Source: Lunularia cruciata
Lineage: Eukaryota > Streptophyta > Marchantiopsida > Lunulariales > Lunulariaceae
Assembly: GCA_948567375.1 (NCBI GenBank)
Contig: OX419757.1
Span: 34,162,001 to 34,226,000, forward strand
Direction: 5' to 3'
Length of the DNA stretch: 64,000 nt
In this document: positions 46,690 through 56,687 of the stretch, in pieces
Numbering within the stretch: position 1 is the first letter of the stretch
How the letters are laid out: the number at the start of each line of letters is the position of its first letter
The notes under the pieces: generated by a model
Database searches by the model: none
What the model was told of the DNA's origin: nothing
Seen by the model: only the letters and a program-made list of their open reading frames with translations
Translations under genes and position numbers: made by a program

Positions 46690-47630
46690 GCCAAGGCTCA
46701 CAATCCAGGTCAAACAATTCAGGTCCATAGCCTGACCTGACGCTTGGATGCCTTTGACACTACTGGAATAGTGGTAATACTGGTGCAAAAACCCATCGCC
46801 CGCTCTCTCTCATCAGCATTGGGCTCCACCAACTGTTATAATTGTGAGTCCCAAACAAGTCCAAGTCCTCCCTCTCTAAAAGCATGAGAGCTTGGGAAAC
46901 TCATGAGTGTGGGAAATGCAGCTCTAGGCTGTCCAACTAGGTTCACCACTGCCATAGGTGACCTATCAGCCACTACTACTGTCTGAGACTGATGCCCAAC
47001 ATCCAAGATATCATCAACAAGAATGTGGTCCAATCATTGAATCCCATCATAAGCACGATGTAGAACCTCTATGGGTAAGAGGTTCATCCACCAAAGACAA
47101 AGATGAGGAGCACGTGATCCCACTCTGGCTGCATCTAACAATACAGTAGGTCCCATGCAAGAATGGACCTGATGTGTACTCGCCACCACTCTAGTGCGAG
47201 AATCACCCATCAAAGGAACGTTCTCCAAAAGGTAAGCTAGAGAAACAGACTGATGAACATGGAGATGTTGTAGTATCCGTAACATCTCCCAAAACACACC
47301 TGAACAAGGATCCTGAAGACCCAATCCTCTACCCCCACATGTATGTCCCTAACATGGCCATCCAAAAATCACCAAGTGAATAAGTCCATGTCTCTCTAGA
47401 TCATGCGCCCCCAATAAGGAAATGTCTCCTGGTAGGGCCTTCTGGTAACCTTTGACTACTGACATCGGTAATAACTCCGGATACCAATAGGCCAAGTGTG
47501 CCACATGATGTAGAGAGACTCGCCTAGCAGTCTCATCTCTCTCTACATACAAGTACCTTTGTACTCTTATACCCGCCTGTAACACCGCAGCTAGTCCGGT
47601 GCTGATCCTACCAAACAATTCTAATAGGCA
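46690..47630 (-). pseudogene. C5 cytosine DNA methyltransferase domain in B2 pol
   Basis: About 310 residues across three frames segments. Motif I: LLELFGRISTGLAAVLQAG near 47627. Motif II: YLYVERDETARR. Motif IV: IFGWPC (cysteine codon 47352-47354), then TAG in place of the Gln kept in B1, then GLGLQDPCSGVFWEMLRIL. Motif VI: AYLLENVPLMGDSR, Glu-Asn-Val at 47217-47225. Motif VIII region: LLDAARVGSRAP and LWWMNLLP, resembling the DNMT3 HRARxxWxNLP segment. Target-recognition and C-terminal part: VVNLVGQPRAAFPTLMSF and GLGLVWDS, then VEPNADERE and GQAMDLNCLTWIVS (motif X-like). Motifs run in canonical order, as in DNMT1 and DNMT3. Enzymes of this class transfer a methyl group from AdoMet to cytosine C5. 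This copy is broken by TAG, TGA and TAA stops and a frameshift near 46750. Residues 46070-46690 link it to RT and resemble no known domain. Confidence 0.88.
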
Positions 47631-48099
47631 TATCCCTTCTACTAGATATTGCCAAGCAATGAGTGTGGTATCCAGAGGTGTCAAAGCAATCGCCTCTAGA
47701 GGCTCATCCTCACACTCATCTCCTGATGGTACGACGGCTTCACTCCAAGCCTACTGCACCAACTGATCTGCATGTTGCTACAATGCCACCTCTGAACTCC
47801 ACAATGGAACATCCAAGGTAGATGGAACAATCCCACTCGTACTCCAAAGCCGAGTGATCTCCTCTGCTACTGGAGTATCCTCTGCATGGGCATTCCCCTC
47901 CAACAAGTCACCAGGCCAAGTAACTGCACCATTGAAAGCTAAAACTGATGCTGCCATGATCTCGGACTGTAGTGAGCCAAGACTGCCACTACTGAAGCGT
48001 ACTGGTAGGCAACATACCCGTCCCTCACCAGACTACCAACCAGGTCTATTAGAGGTTGTCTCCTCCCAATAGTCAATGCTGAAACCCATGGGGTATAAC

Positions 48100-48681
48100 A
48101 CTACCCCCAACTAGCACATCATATGACTCAGCTATCGGCGCAATAGCCTGAGCTCTCACCACCGAGCTATCAGTCGGATGACCAGGCTGAACCTAGACAA
48201 CAAGCTCTCCATGTGTGATGTACTATGTCGAACCACCACGTAGGGATGTTTGGATTTGAAATGGACACCTCTCCACATTGGTCTTCCGTAACTCCAGACC
48301 GACAACTATAGCCTTCCCCAACATAAGGGGCTGCGCACCAGGGTCTAACAAGACTCTCTGTGGTGTATAGACCTTCCCTGAAGGTCCCACCAAACTAAAA
48401 ATCCCCCTCTAGTTATCCAATAGGACAACACCATGTGTAAACCGTGCTCTCTCAAAGGCCGGTCTAGCTAGCAACTCCTCCAGTCTAGCCGCTGCTGCCT
48501 GCCATAAACCACTGGTCGCTGAATGGATCCCATGCTCCTCAACCAAGTCAACTCCACTTCCAACCACCTTTGCTCTAGTAGTAGGAACTGCACCATCCCT
48601 ACTCTCACACAACATGGCAGCCAATTGGAATACTAGGGCTGGGTTCACTCCCAATGTAAACATATCACTGGCCAAAAACAA
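48100..48681 (-). pseudogene. Protease region of B2
   Basis: The segment RVLLDPGAQPLMLGK (aspartate codon 48343-48345) matches the retropepsin active-site loop but has DPG instead of DSG or DTG. Downstream segments CPFQIQTSLRGGS and ITHGELVV, then ESYDVLVGGSVIPHGFSIDYW, complete a protease-like fold region. A stop separates it from the upstream frame 48409-48681. Confidence 0.68.
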
Positions 48682-49079
48682 AGGACGTCATATAATCAGC
48701 TCAGCCGCCCCTAACATCATGCTAGACTCAGTCTATGTAGTAGTAGATGGCTGACTAGCAGGTAGTCCATCATATACTCCATCACCACCTACCACACCTG
48801 CACTAGGACGTCTAAGAACTATGGATGCCGTTTGCAATGCCTCAGATAGCATGAAAGATTGGGAAAGTTTGACCTGTCTCCCAACCTCTCCTCTCTGTGG
48901 GTCCAACTCCACTAATGCTCCTCTAGGCTCTGGAGCACATACTACATTCCTAGTCACTGCTGCAGATGCATCCACCTATGCTGCTCCGCACATGAAGTCC
49001 AAAGCATCTCTATCACTAGCATATGAGGTGGAAGCCTCAGCACCCAAATCTGATCTCCTCTGAGCAATGGCCATACTAG

Positions 49080-50235
49080 CTAATCTTTGCTCCAACTGCT
49101 CAATCCGAGTAGCCATAGTTGTGTTAGAATTAAGGGCAGGTACTGCACCTCTACTAGGTGTAGATCATCTACCACCACCTCTACCACCTTGTCCTCCATG
49201 AATTGGAGCTCCTCTACTACCTGCCATAGCTGCCCTACCACTCCGTAACTCCGGGTGTAGGTCAAAACACCGATCACTAGTGTGACCAAATCTGTGGCAA
49301 TGCTCACACTGCCTTTGTGCTGGCTATGATGCACCCAAGGTATCAGGTCCACTCCCTTGAGTACACTCTCTCCAATGGTGAGGTCCACCACAAGTCCAAC
49401 AAGCAACACCACCACTCACTGGCTACTGTTGACTCAATACGCTCAGCCAAACCAAAGACTATTGCCAAAGTGGGTGAAGTAGCCTGCAACAACGTAGCAT
49501 CACGAACTCTACGTCGCAACTCCCTATCTAGTATCCCATACCAAAACTGGACTGCCTGGGCCTCAGTAACTCCTTGAGTGAAACTGATCAGCCGCCTCAT
49601 GCGAGTGTATGCCTCACGTAGGCTCTCTCCAGCCTTTTGCTGGAACTCCTACAAGCTCCTCAGCTTGTCAGTCCGCACTCCTTGGTAGTTCTGCCTCAAA
49701 CACAGGAAGAACTCCACCATGGAGTTAAACCCCGGTACCACACCACCTCCTGTAGCGGTACCTCCAATCGTAGTAGCACTATCTCCAGCTAGTGCACCTC
49801 CACTAGCTCCACCTACACTACTCAAGCTAGAACTCGTAGGTACAGCCGATCTACTCCTGGCCACCGAGCCTAAAGTGATGGAAACATAGTGTGGAGACCA
49901 ATACTATCTCCATAACTCAATCTCCTCCAAATGAGCTCTCCTAAACTCATGGTAGTCATCCATCGGCGGACCCTCAAGATGCTGAAACAACCCCTTCCAT
50001 GCCATGAAGGGTGTGAACAAAGTCGGGTTCCGTATCTATTGCAAATCACACCAACTATCAAACTCTTGGATGAAGTCATCCAACTCAATGGTACCCACTG
50101 TACCAGAGTAATGCCTAGGGTCTTTGGAGGCCCCATAAATCTCGTCCATGTCCCACAACAATGGTGCAGACACACCAAGTGCACTCTTAATTGAATCAGC
50201 TCCTGTGTTGAACTCCAACTCAGAGTCAATCTCCT
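49080..50235 (-). pseudogene. Gag with two CCHC zinc knuckles, B2
   Basis: Frames from VREEIDSELEFNTGADSIKS (near 50230) through DEIYGASKDPRHYSG, MVEFFLCLRQNYQGVRTDKL, EFQQKAGESLREAYTRMRRL and QFWYGILDRELRRRVRD form the gag core. Two knuckles follow: CWTCGGPHHWREC (near 49385) and CEHCHRFGHTSDRC (near 49290), then a Gly/Arg-rich stretch. The initiator ATG seen in B1 at 17794 reads GTG here. TAG stops follow DLQ and ELWR and split the two knuckles. Confidence 0.8.
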
Positions 50236-50499
50236 CCCTCACTGGGACTTGAGATACAGGCTGATACCGAGCACCACTCCAAGTAAACCCACTACGTATT
50301 GTAGTACTATCTCCTCTGGAATCCCCAAAGAACTCCGTCGTGACCAAATAACCACAATAGCAAACCCGAACCACCAACTGCAACCGCAAGTGCCCCACCA
50401 ACTGCCAACACCACCAAGTGCCAACACCAACTAAGCACCACCCACTAATGTAACTCTAAACAAGATAACTACACTAGGGGAAAGGGCAACTTGTAACCT

Positions 50500-51634
50500 A
50501 CCATTATAACACGCACTCTCACGGTCTGCAGGTCACCACTTCCTGCCTCACTAGAGAGAAACAAAGGTAGTATGACTGGTCATCACTCCAGCCTCACCAT
50601 CAAGAGCACACCAGAGCACCAACGCTCAAAAGTCAGGGCACCTCACACAAACGTGGTGCACAAACAAGAAGTAGAGAATGGAGCGGGTCCAATCACAAGA
50701 AATTTAAACAAAAACCCTCCATTTCATAACACAACACGGGACTGACTCTATCACCATTTGGCATTTGACATAAGAGAAGTTTGTATCTAAGTCTTAAGCT
50801 ACCAGGATCATCAAAAATGGGATCAAACTGCTTCTCCTAGCCAAAGCTACATATGTATAAATAATAGTGGCATAGTCACTAGGACAACAAGTGAGGGTGG
50901 ACCAGTTTGCTAGGGCACCAGTCTAGGAACAAGAGATCTAGGGGTCAAACCCTATTGCGCACAATCTAGCAGGAAAGGCAGATTTTGCCAACTAATGACC
51001 AAGATCTACTCTAAACTAGCTAACCTCACGCCAACAAGCTGGCTTGCTAGCCCTTCTGGCCCTTCTAGGCCTTCGTAGCTTTTCATACCCCACAGCCTTA
51101 TGCCTTGAAGCCTCTAAACGCCAAAATTCAGCCAAATGAGGCCTTTCTACGAAATCTACGAAACTCCTCCAAATCTGGCCAAACAGCAAAACTTCTCCAA
51201 ATTGGACATAAATCCCAACCAAAATCTGACGTAAACCCTAAATTTGGTTGTCCGCCAAATCCTCCGCTAACTTTCCACTTGAGCCAAATTGACAACACGG
51301 GTTTTTCCAAATCACAAATTCATGAGAAGAGCTTCCCAACTCCACCTTCAATTTGACTTTCTGAGCCCAACTCGTAGCAAATTGGTCCTACCTTCACCTC
51401 TTGAGCTCAAAATCACAACCACTACTCAAAATTTGCTCCTTCTTTGCTCAAAAGTTGGCCAGCGCTTCTGCACACTTCCGCCTAACTGCCAAATCTGCAT
51501 CAATTGAATGAGCTTCTGTACACTAGGGAAACACTAAACTTGAATCGAGCTACCAACGATCCACCGAGCTTGGAGATACCACCAACACTCAAAGTTCCTA
51601 CACCCGATTTCCCCCTGACTTCACTTCTCTGATG
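50500..51634 (-). other. 5' untranslated leader of B2
   Basis: Non-coding stretch between the 5' LTR and gag, homologous in part to 17050-17560 of B1 (aacaagtgagggtgga block). A primer-binding site directly next to the LTR was not recognised. Confidence 0.55.
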
Positions 51635-52083
51635 TAATCAGATTGCTTACCACTCTCAACTCAACTCAACACAGATCAGTACTTGATCTGTCACTCTATA
51701 AACTGCCAACAACTGGGCATTGATTACAGTCAAGCCACACCCACTCAAGCATAGAGAATCCAGGTGATGCTCGCCAGCCTCTATCCACCATAGCCAAGAA
51801 CTTGAAGGCTCAACATCAGAGAAGTGAGCTCTTTGGAGCTCACTTCGAAACTATACCCCCTGGACTCGAGCTAGCACTGAAACCCTAACGGTCCCATTGA
51901 CGGCACACTCGACGGTGCAAACAGTGTAAAGTGACGGTAGGCCCCACCGTGAAGTCAGTACCCCAAACACGAAATCTAACCGTCAGAAAGTAATCTCTAA
52001 GAAACTGTTGAAATAACTCTAATTACTATCACTAGAACTCTAGTGTCCGAGCATCTAGATGCGACACTACAAATAGCGTGACA
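51635..52083 (-). repeat. Family B 5' LTR of copy B2
   Basis: The 449 bp LTR aligns with 42513-42971; its own strand starts TGTCACGC. It shares the gagctctttggagctc palindrome and the accctaacggtcccattga block. The two LTRs differ at many sites, so the insertion is old. Confidence 0.85.
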
Positions 52084-54230
52084 TCTACAATCTAATCATA
52101 ATTATTGATGATCTTTGTTGGAGGTAACAAACAGTAGGCGAGCTAAATCATGCTTCTTATCATTTTATTTTTCTAAACATTATTCCTCAATAAGATCAAG
52201 TGTATTTCTTGATCAGCTTTCCATTTAAATGTTAAACCAATATAAAACTTAGTAAAGCAAGTTAAACAATGGGATTTGTAAAGATTCTCCAGCTATTATG
52301 ATAGTTAGGAGATCTACTCTCAAACCTTATCTTTCGTGAGTAACTCTTAAACAAAATGGTTATCTTATATAATCTAACACCAGCTGAAATCGACATAGAT
52401 ATGATATAAAATATCAACAAGAGAATTCTTTAGCTATAAGCTTATTTCAATCAAATAAAAAAGTGATTTAATTCTTCTATTAAGTTACAGGTTATGAAAT
52501 ATAGCTTTGATTCCATACTTCAAATTTTACCACTTTTGAAACAAAGTACATAATAAATGTATATTAATTTTCTCTTTGGTGATGGTGATAACATATTAAT
52601 AGCTTAACATAATCATTGTTTAGTTTATTTTTAGTTGTGATTTATCTATGCATCTTTTTATTATGTTTATAGTAGTTTGTAATATAGAATCATATGATCT
52701 AGTAAAGTACCTAGACGTTACTAAGTTATATTTGAAAAGATACAATTTCTGGTAATTGATATTTGATGGAGATTTAAAAAAGCATGATGAATGAAACAAT
52801 GAAGCCAATCATCCATCCACACATGGGAGCAGAAGTTGTTTAGTTCATTCACTTCCTTAGAGTAGGACTAGGAGCGAGCGAGAATGGTTAGGCGGGAACT
52901 TCTGTGAGGTTGTGGACATTTTAGTCATGTAGCACGATGTGGGGTCGTGGTGGTGTCCTAGATTGACTTGACCGCCACACACTCGCTGAAGACAAATTGG
53001 CTGCAAATGGTTTTGCTGCATACTACAGTTTTTCTCTTAAACAATCTCGAAACGTTAACCAATCTTATGCTAGCCAGATCTATGTTAATCAACATGAGTA
53101 GTACTCATCAGCTTATCTGCTTTCTTTCTTTCTACTGGTTATTATATGATAGGAGCTACTACCAATGGAACTGGACTTTGTCCCTATTCGGAGATTCTTA
53201 TTCTCAGCATAATATGCATCCCACTGCTATTCAGGGCTTCCCAGATTTGACACTTTCCAATTTAGCATGGTACGTTCATGGTTTCATGGTACGTTCTTAC
53301 TCATGCATTGTGCATGTGTAAGAACGAAGATGCAGACTTACTCTAGTCAAGAACGTACCATGAAACTTAACATGATTTGATCATTCTTCCAACAATCTCA
53401 TCATTTAGTGATTCCCTCGTCTTTCAACTCATTCTGGTGACAATTTTTTATCAGTATGTACAGTATATGTATTCTGATATATTCTATATGCTTTTAATGT
53501 ATGCAAAACCAATTATTGAAGGGGTTCTTGGCAGAATGCTAGGGGAGGTATGAAATTTTATATTTTCCTTTCTAATATCTACTTTGCACAATTACGAGGA
53601 AATTATTACTCAACTATGAGTACGAACGTTAAGACTAAAGGTTTTATATGTTTCAATATGAGAGACAGGTATATCTATCAATAAGAGATTTTAGATTTAA
53701 AGTTGCCCGATATTAATGATATTTGTGAAATAATTTTAAAATATTTTAAAATAAAAATTAATCAGTAATAAAATTATTGAGTGAAATTTAGAAGATTAAA
53801 AATTTTCAAATAAAATTTATGGTTTTATCATCCATAAAAATTCATAATCACACTTTAGATTATTTAAACTTTCATGATTTACCCGAAAAAATTCATGGTA
53901 TTTTCGCGTACTAGTCATGGATATCTTACAGACTATCCATAAATTCCTTATGAATATTTATGAAACCCGTATAAGCTAAATCTGAAACACCCCCGTATGT
54001 CCTAATTAGCGAAGCAAGAACAATACGGTAATAAAATAGAAGAACTTATCGAGAGATAACCAGGGGAGTTATTGCTGGGTTACCTGAGCTGGTCAAGGTC
54101 CGGTCATCTCCGACGAATCAGAGCAGAGAAGTATGATGGAGCGGATATGGCGAGAAAGCAAGCAAGCAAGGAGAAGCAGAGAGGATCCTGACCAGAGTCG
54201 ACGAAAATCAACCGCGTGGCATCCCCCTTG
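52084..54230. other. Intergenic stretch without recognised gene
   Basis: AT-rich, with a hairpin at 53281-53366. No conserved coding frame was recognised. Confidence 0.55.
53281..53366. repeat. Inverted repeat with 18-base perfect arms
   Basis: gtttcatggtacgttctt at 53281-53298 is exactly complementary to 53349-53366. The loop holds a further cgttcttac/gtaagaacg pair. It could fold as a long hairpin or be a small inverted-repeat element. Confidence 0.9.
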
Positions 54231-54245
54231 CGTGTTATCTAGGCG

Positions 54246-54317
54246 ACACGTGGATAAAACCTAAGGGAGCTGTTCCTAGTTTTGCTCCTTGCTCCCTTCC
54301 TCTGCGTTTCATATAAA
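54246..54317 (+). promoter_or_regulatory. Probable SFR2 promoter: ACGT-core G-box and TATA box
   Basis: An ACACGTGG element (54246-54253; palindromic CACGTG core 54247-54252) lies 58 bp before a TATA box atataaa (54311-54317). Such G-box/ABRE sites bind bZIP and bHLH factors and are common in abscisic-acid and stress responsive promoters. Transcription would start near 54345. Confidence 0.55.
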
Positions 54318-54480
54318 CCTCATGCTTCCCTCGCCCACTCGCGGCTTGCCACGTAAATTTACTGTCCCTTACGGCCACCTCCTCTCGCTCTCATCTTCTC
54401 ACGCTTTCTTTACGCTTCTGGTCTGATTTCCTCACTGTTCTGCTGCTGCTCCCGTAGCACAGAGTGAGGGGATTTATATG

Positions 54481-56643
54481 GTAAGCCTTCGCCCAATTCC
54501 ATTCCTTCCTCGTGGCCCTTGTCGCGCTCCGCTGCAGCAGACCCCGAGAAATGATGCATTGATGGCTTTGTAGATTGGTTTCGAGTGTTTTAAGTGTAGA
54601 TACGATTCGGGATCCTTTTTTTTGAGAATCTGTCTCTGTTCTGTGAGGATTTCAACTGGGTTCCTGACAGTAAGTTTTTTGATCCCGTGTCTCTGAGGTT
54701 TACCTTCTCTTTTCCTTCTGTTTCGTTTTTGGGTGAGTTTTCATTTGTTTATTGCGGTGCTGATTGATATATTTGATTCTCTTGGATGGAGCACGGTCGA
54801 TTGGACTATGTAGTTCAGGTTTAATTTTATACTCTCGGGAATTTCTCGTACTTTTAAGGCTACCCGAGTGGATAATTGGAAGGCTGTTTTTCTTGTTCAT
54901 GTGTCCTGCTGGACGAGGGATTTATCCGTGTATACCGATGTTCTGCCCGGGTTCTGCTGTCCGGCCTGATCGCCCACCTCAAGTAGTAGTTGCTTGATGC
55001 CCGGTAACAACAGTGCGAGAACAGGGCTGATGCTGATTTGTTCCTTTCTCGCATTGTTTGCCAACCATGGCCTGATTTTCTCCCCTCGTTGGAGAGAACG
55101 GGCAATCTATGACCTGTAGGTTGTGCGCTGACCTTCATTTTTGCCCATTCGGTTGGGAGTTTTAGGTAGGGATTTCGAGTGCTCATCATCATATTTTTTT
55201 GCTGTTTTTAGTTCCAAGCAACGAATCAGACTGTGCGTGGGACTGAACCTTCAGTTTTGTCCAAATGGAGGGAATACATCCTGAAAGCTGAAACATTTGT
55301 TACCGTTACGACTATCTTCTCCGAATTCGTGCGTCGGGGTTTATAGGGTGAATACTTTGTCACTGTTTAATTCTCGAATTCTGCAACTCCGGCCACATCT
55401 TGTGCTGCTCAAGTTTTGTGGAATTTCCTGCTGGTCAGCCCTCACTGTTTTTCGATTTTGCAACTCCATCTTGAGCTTGTAATTGAGTCTCTCAATCCCT
55501 CACTTAACTGGTTCTGGTTAGTTCTCGCACTTTACAAGAATATACCCACGAGAGTCTTCTCCGGGCTCTTTGGCTGCTGATATCCGTCGGGAAACTTCTT
55601 TATGTTTTGCCTCAGCCAGCTACTTCTGGCTACCTGTTCCCCAAGTCTGGTAAATTGGTGTTTCATATTGAGATTTTATTTGCTTTTTCAGTTCGGAAAC
55701 TGGACTGAATTATTCAGCAGTTTGGTTGCTAGAACTGTCCTCAACTTGAGTCACAGGCGGATTTGAAAGTCATTCAGGAGTTTTGTTTCAGTTTGGGACC
55801 CTACCGTTGTACCAGAGGTTATAAAAAATGAGTTTTTCGACGTCCGAAAAGGAGACAGCAGCTTGACCTGGCGTTCCTCCATAATAGCGTATAGTTGTAT
55901 CTCATCGCAGGAAAGATAAAGAGGTTGAAAAGAGGGATGTTCCCGCACCTTTAAGGAGTTTTACTATATGCCGATTGGTCAGTTTAAGGGATAAGAGAAA
56001 AAGAGGGATACCAGTGGTCCATGTTCAGGCGCACCCTTCTCTTCCTCATAAGGCCGCTTTAGTGCTTACTAACTGCAAGCGACACTCTTCACTATTCGCT
56101 GTCTAGATCAGTCACGAATTCAATTGTGAGGAATCTAGTATCTTGACTTCCTGTCTTCATCGTTGATTTTATGAACTATGAGAAGAACTGCAGGCAGCCG
56201 TTGAAGAGGTTATTTAAAATACCAACCTACAGTTCACCAACTATCATACATCCTACGAGGGACTGTCCGGAAGAAGCGTGGGAAACTAGCTACCATTTTA
56301 TAGTCATGTTTACAATTGCGAACGAGCCGAAGCCTCGAAAAGTTAGTCCATGTCTGGCTGTTTTTAAATTAAAGATCTCTCCTTGGTCTGGTTTGGGCAA
56401 TCAGCACATGGGGACCTTCTGTATGTTGATAGTTCTTGTTGCTATTAGACTGCTCAGGGGAGGGATTGCTCTGCTTGCCCCACGAGATCGAAGGATATCA
56501 ACCTGCAAAGCTTCTGGCATAGTTTATTATTGTACCTTCTGAGAGGACGTCAATGATCCTTTGTGAGTTCCTGAAGCCTTGCTGGAATACACAGCTTAAC
56601 ATGTGACTGACTAGTTCAATAATCTTCTGCTTGCCACATGCAG
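54481..56643 (+). other. Probable 5'-leader intron of SFR2
   Basis: A strong donor (atatg|gtaagc at 54481) and an acceptor (ccacatgcag| at 56643) bracket 2163 bp. The region has no convincing coding frame and is T-rich as introns are, and the acceptor lies 44 bases before the SFR2 start codon. Long leader introns often enhance expression. It rests on splice signals only. Confidence 0.55.
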
Positions 56644-56687
56644 ATTCAAAGGCCAAGAAGTTGAGAGGTTGAGTGAAGGTGAAGGCG

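Larger units (their letters stand above)
42411..52083 (-). mobile_element. Family B Ty3/gypsy element copy B2 encoding DNMT and PHD finger
   Basis: Minus-strand order: 5' LTR (51635-52083), leader, gag (50230-49100), protease (near 48345), methyltransferase (47630-46690), RT (46060-45300), RNase H (45270-44860), integrase (44520-43400), PHD finger (43388-43254) and 3' LTR (42513-42971). A 103-109 bp segment lies on both sides of the 3' LTR (42411-42512 and 42972-43080). No target duplication was seen. It is better preserved than B1: RT, most of integrase and the PHD finger are open, but stops interrupt gag, the methyltransferase and the integrase N-terminus, so the copy is not autonomous. Confidence 0.9.
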
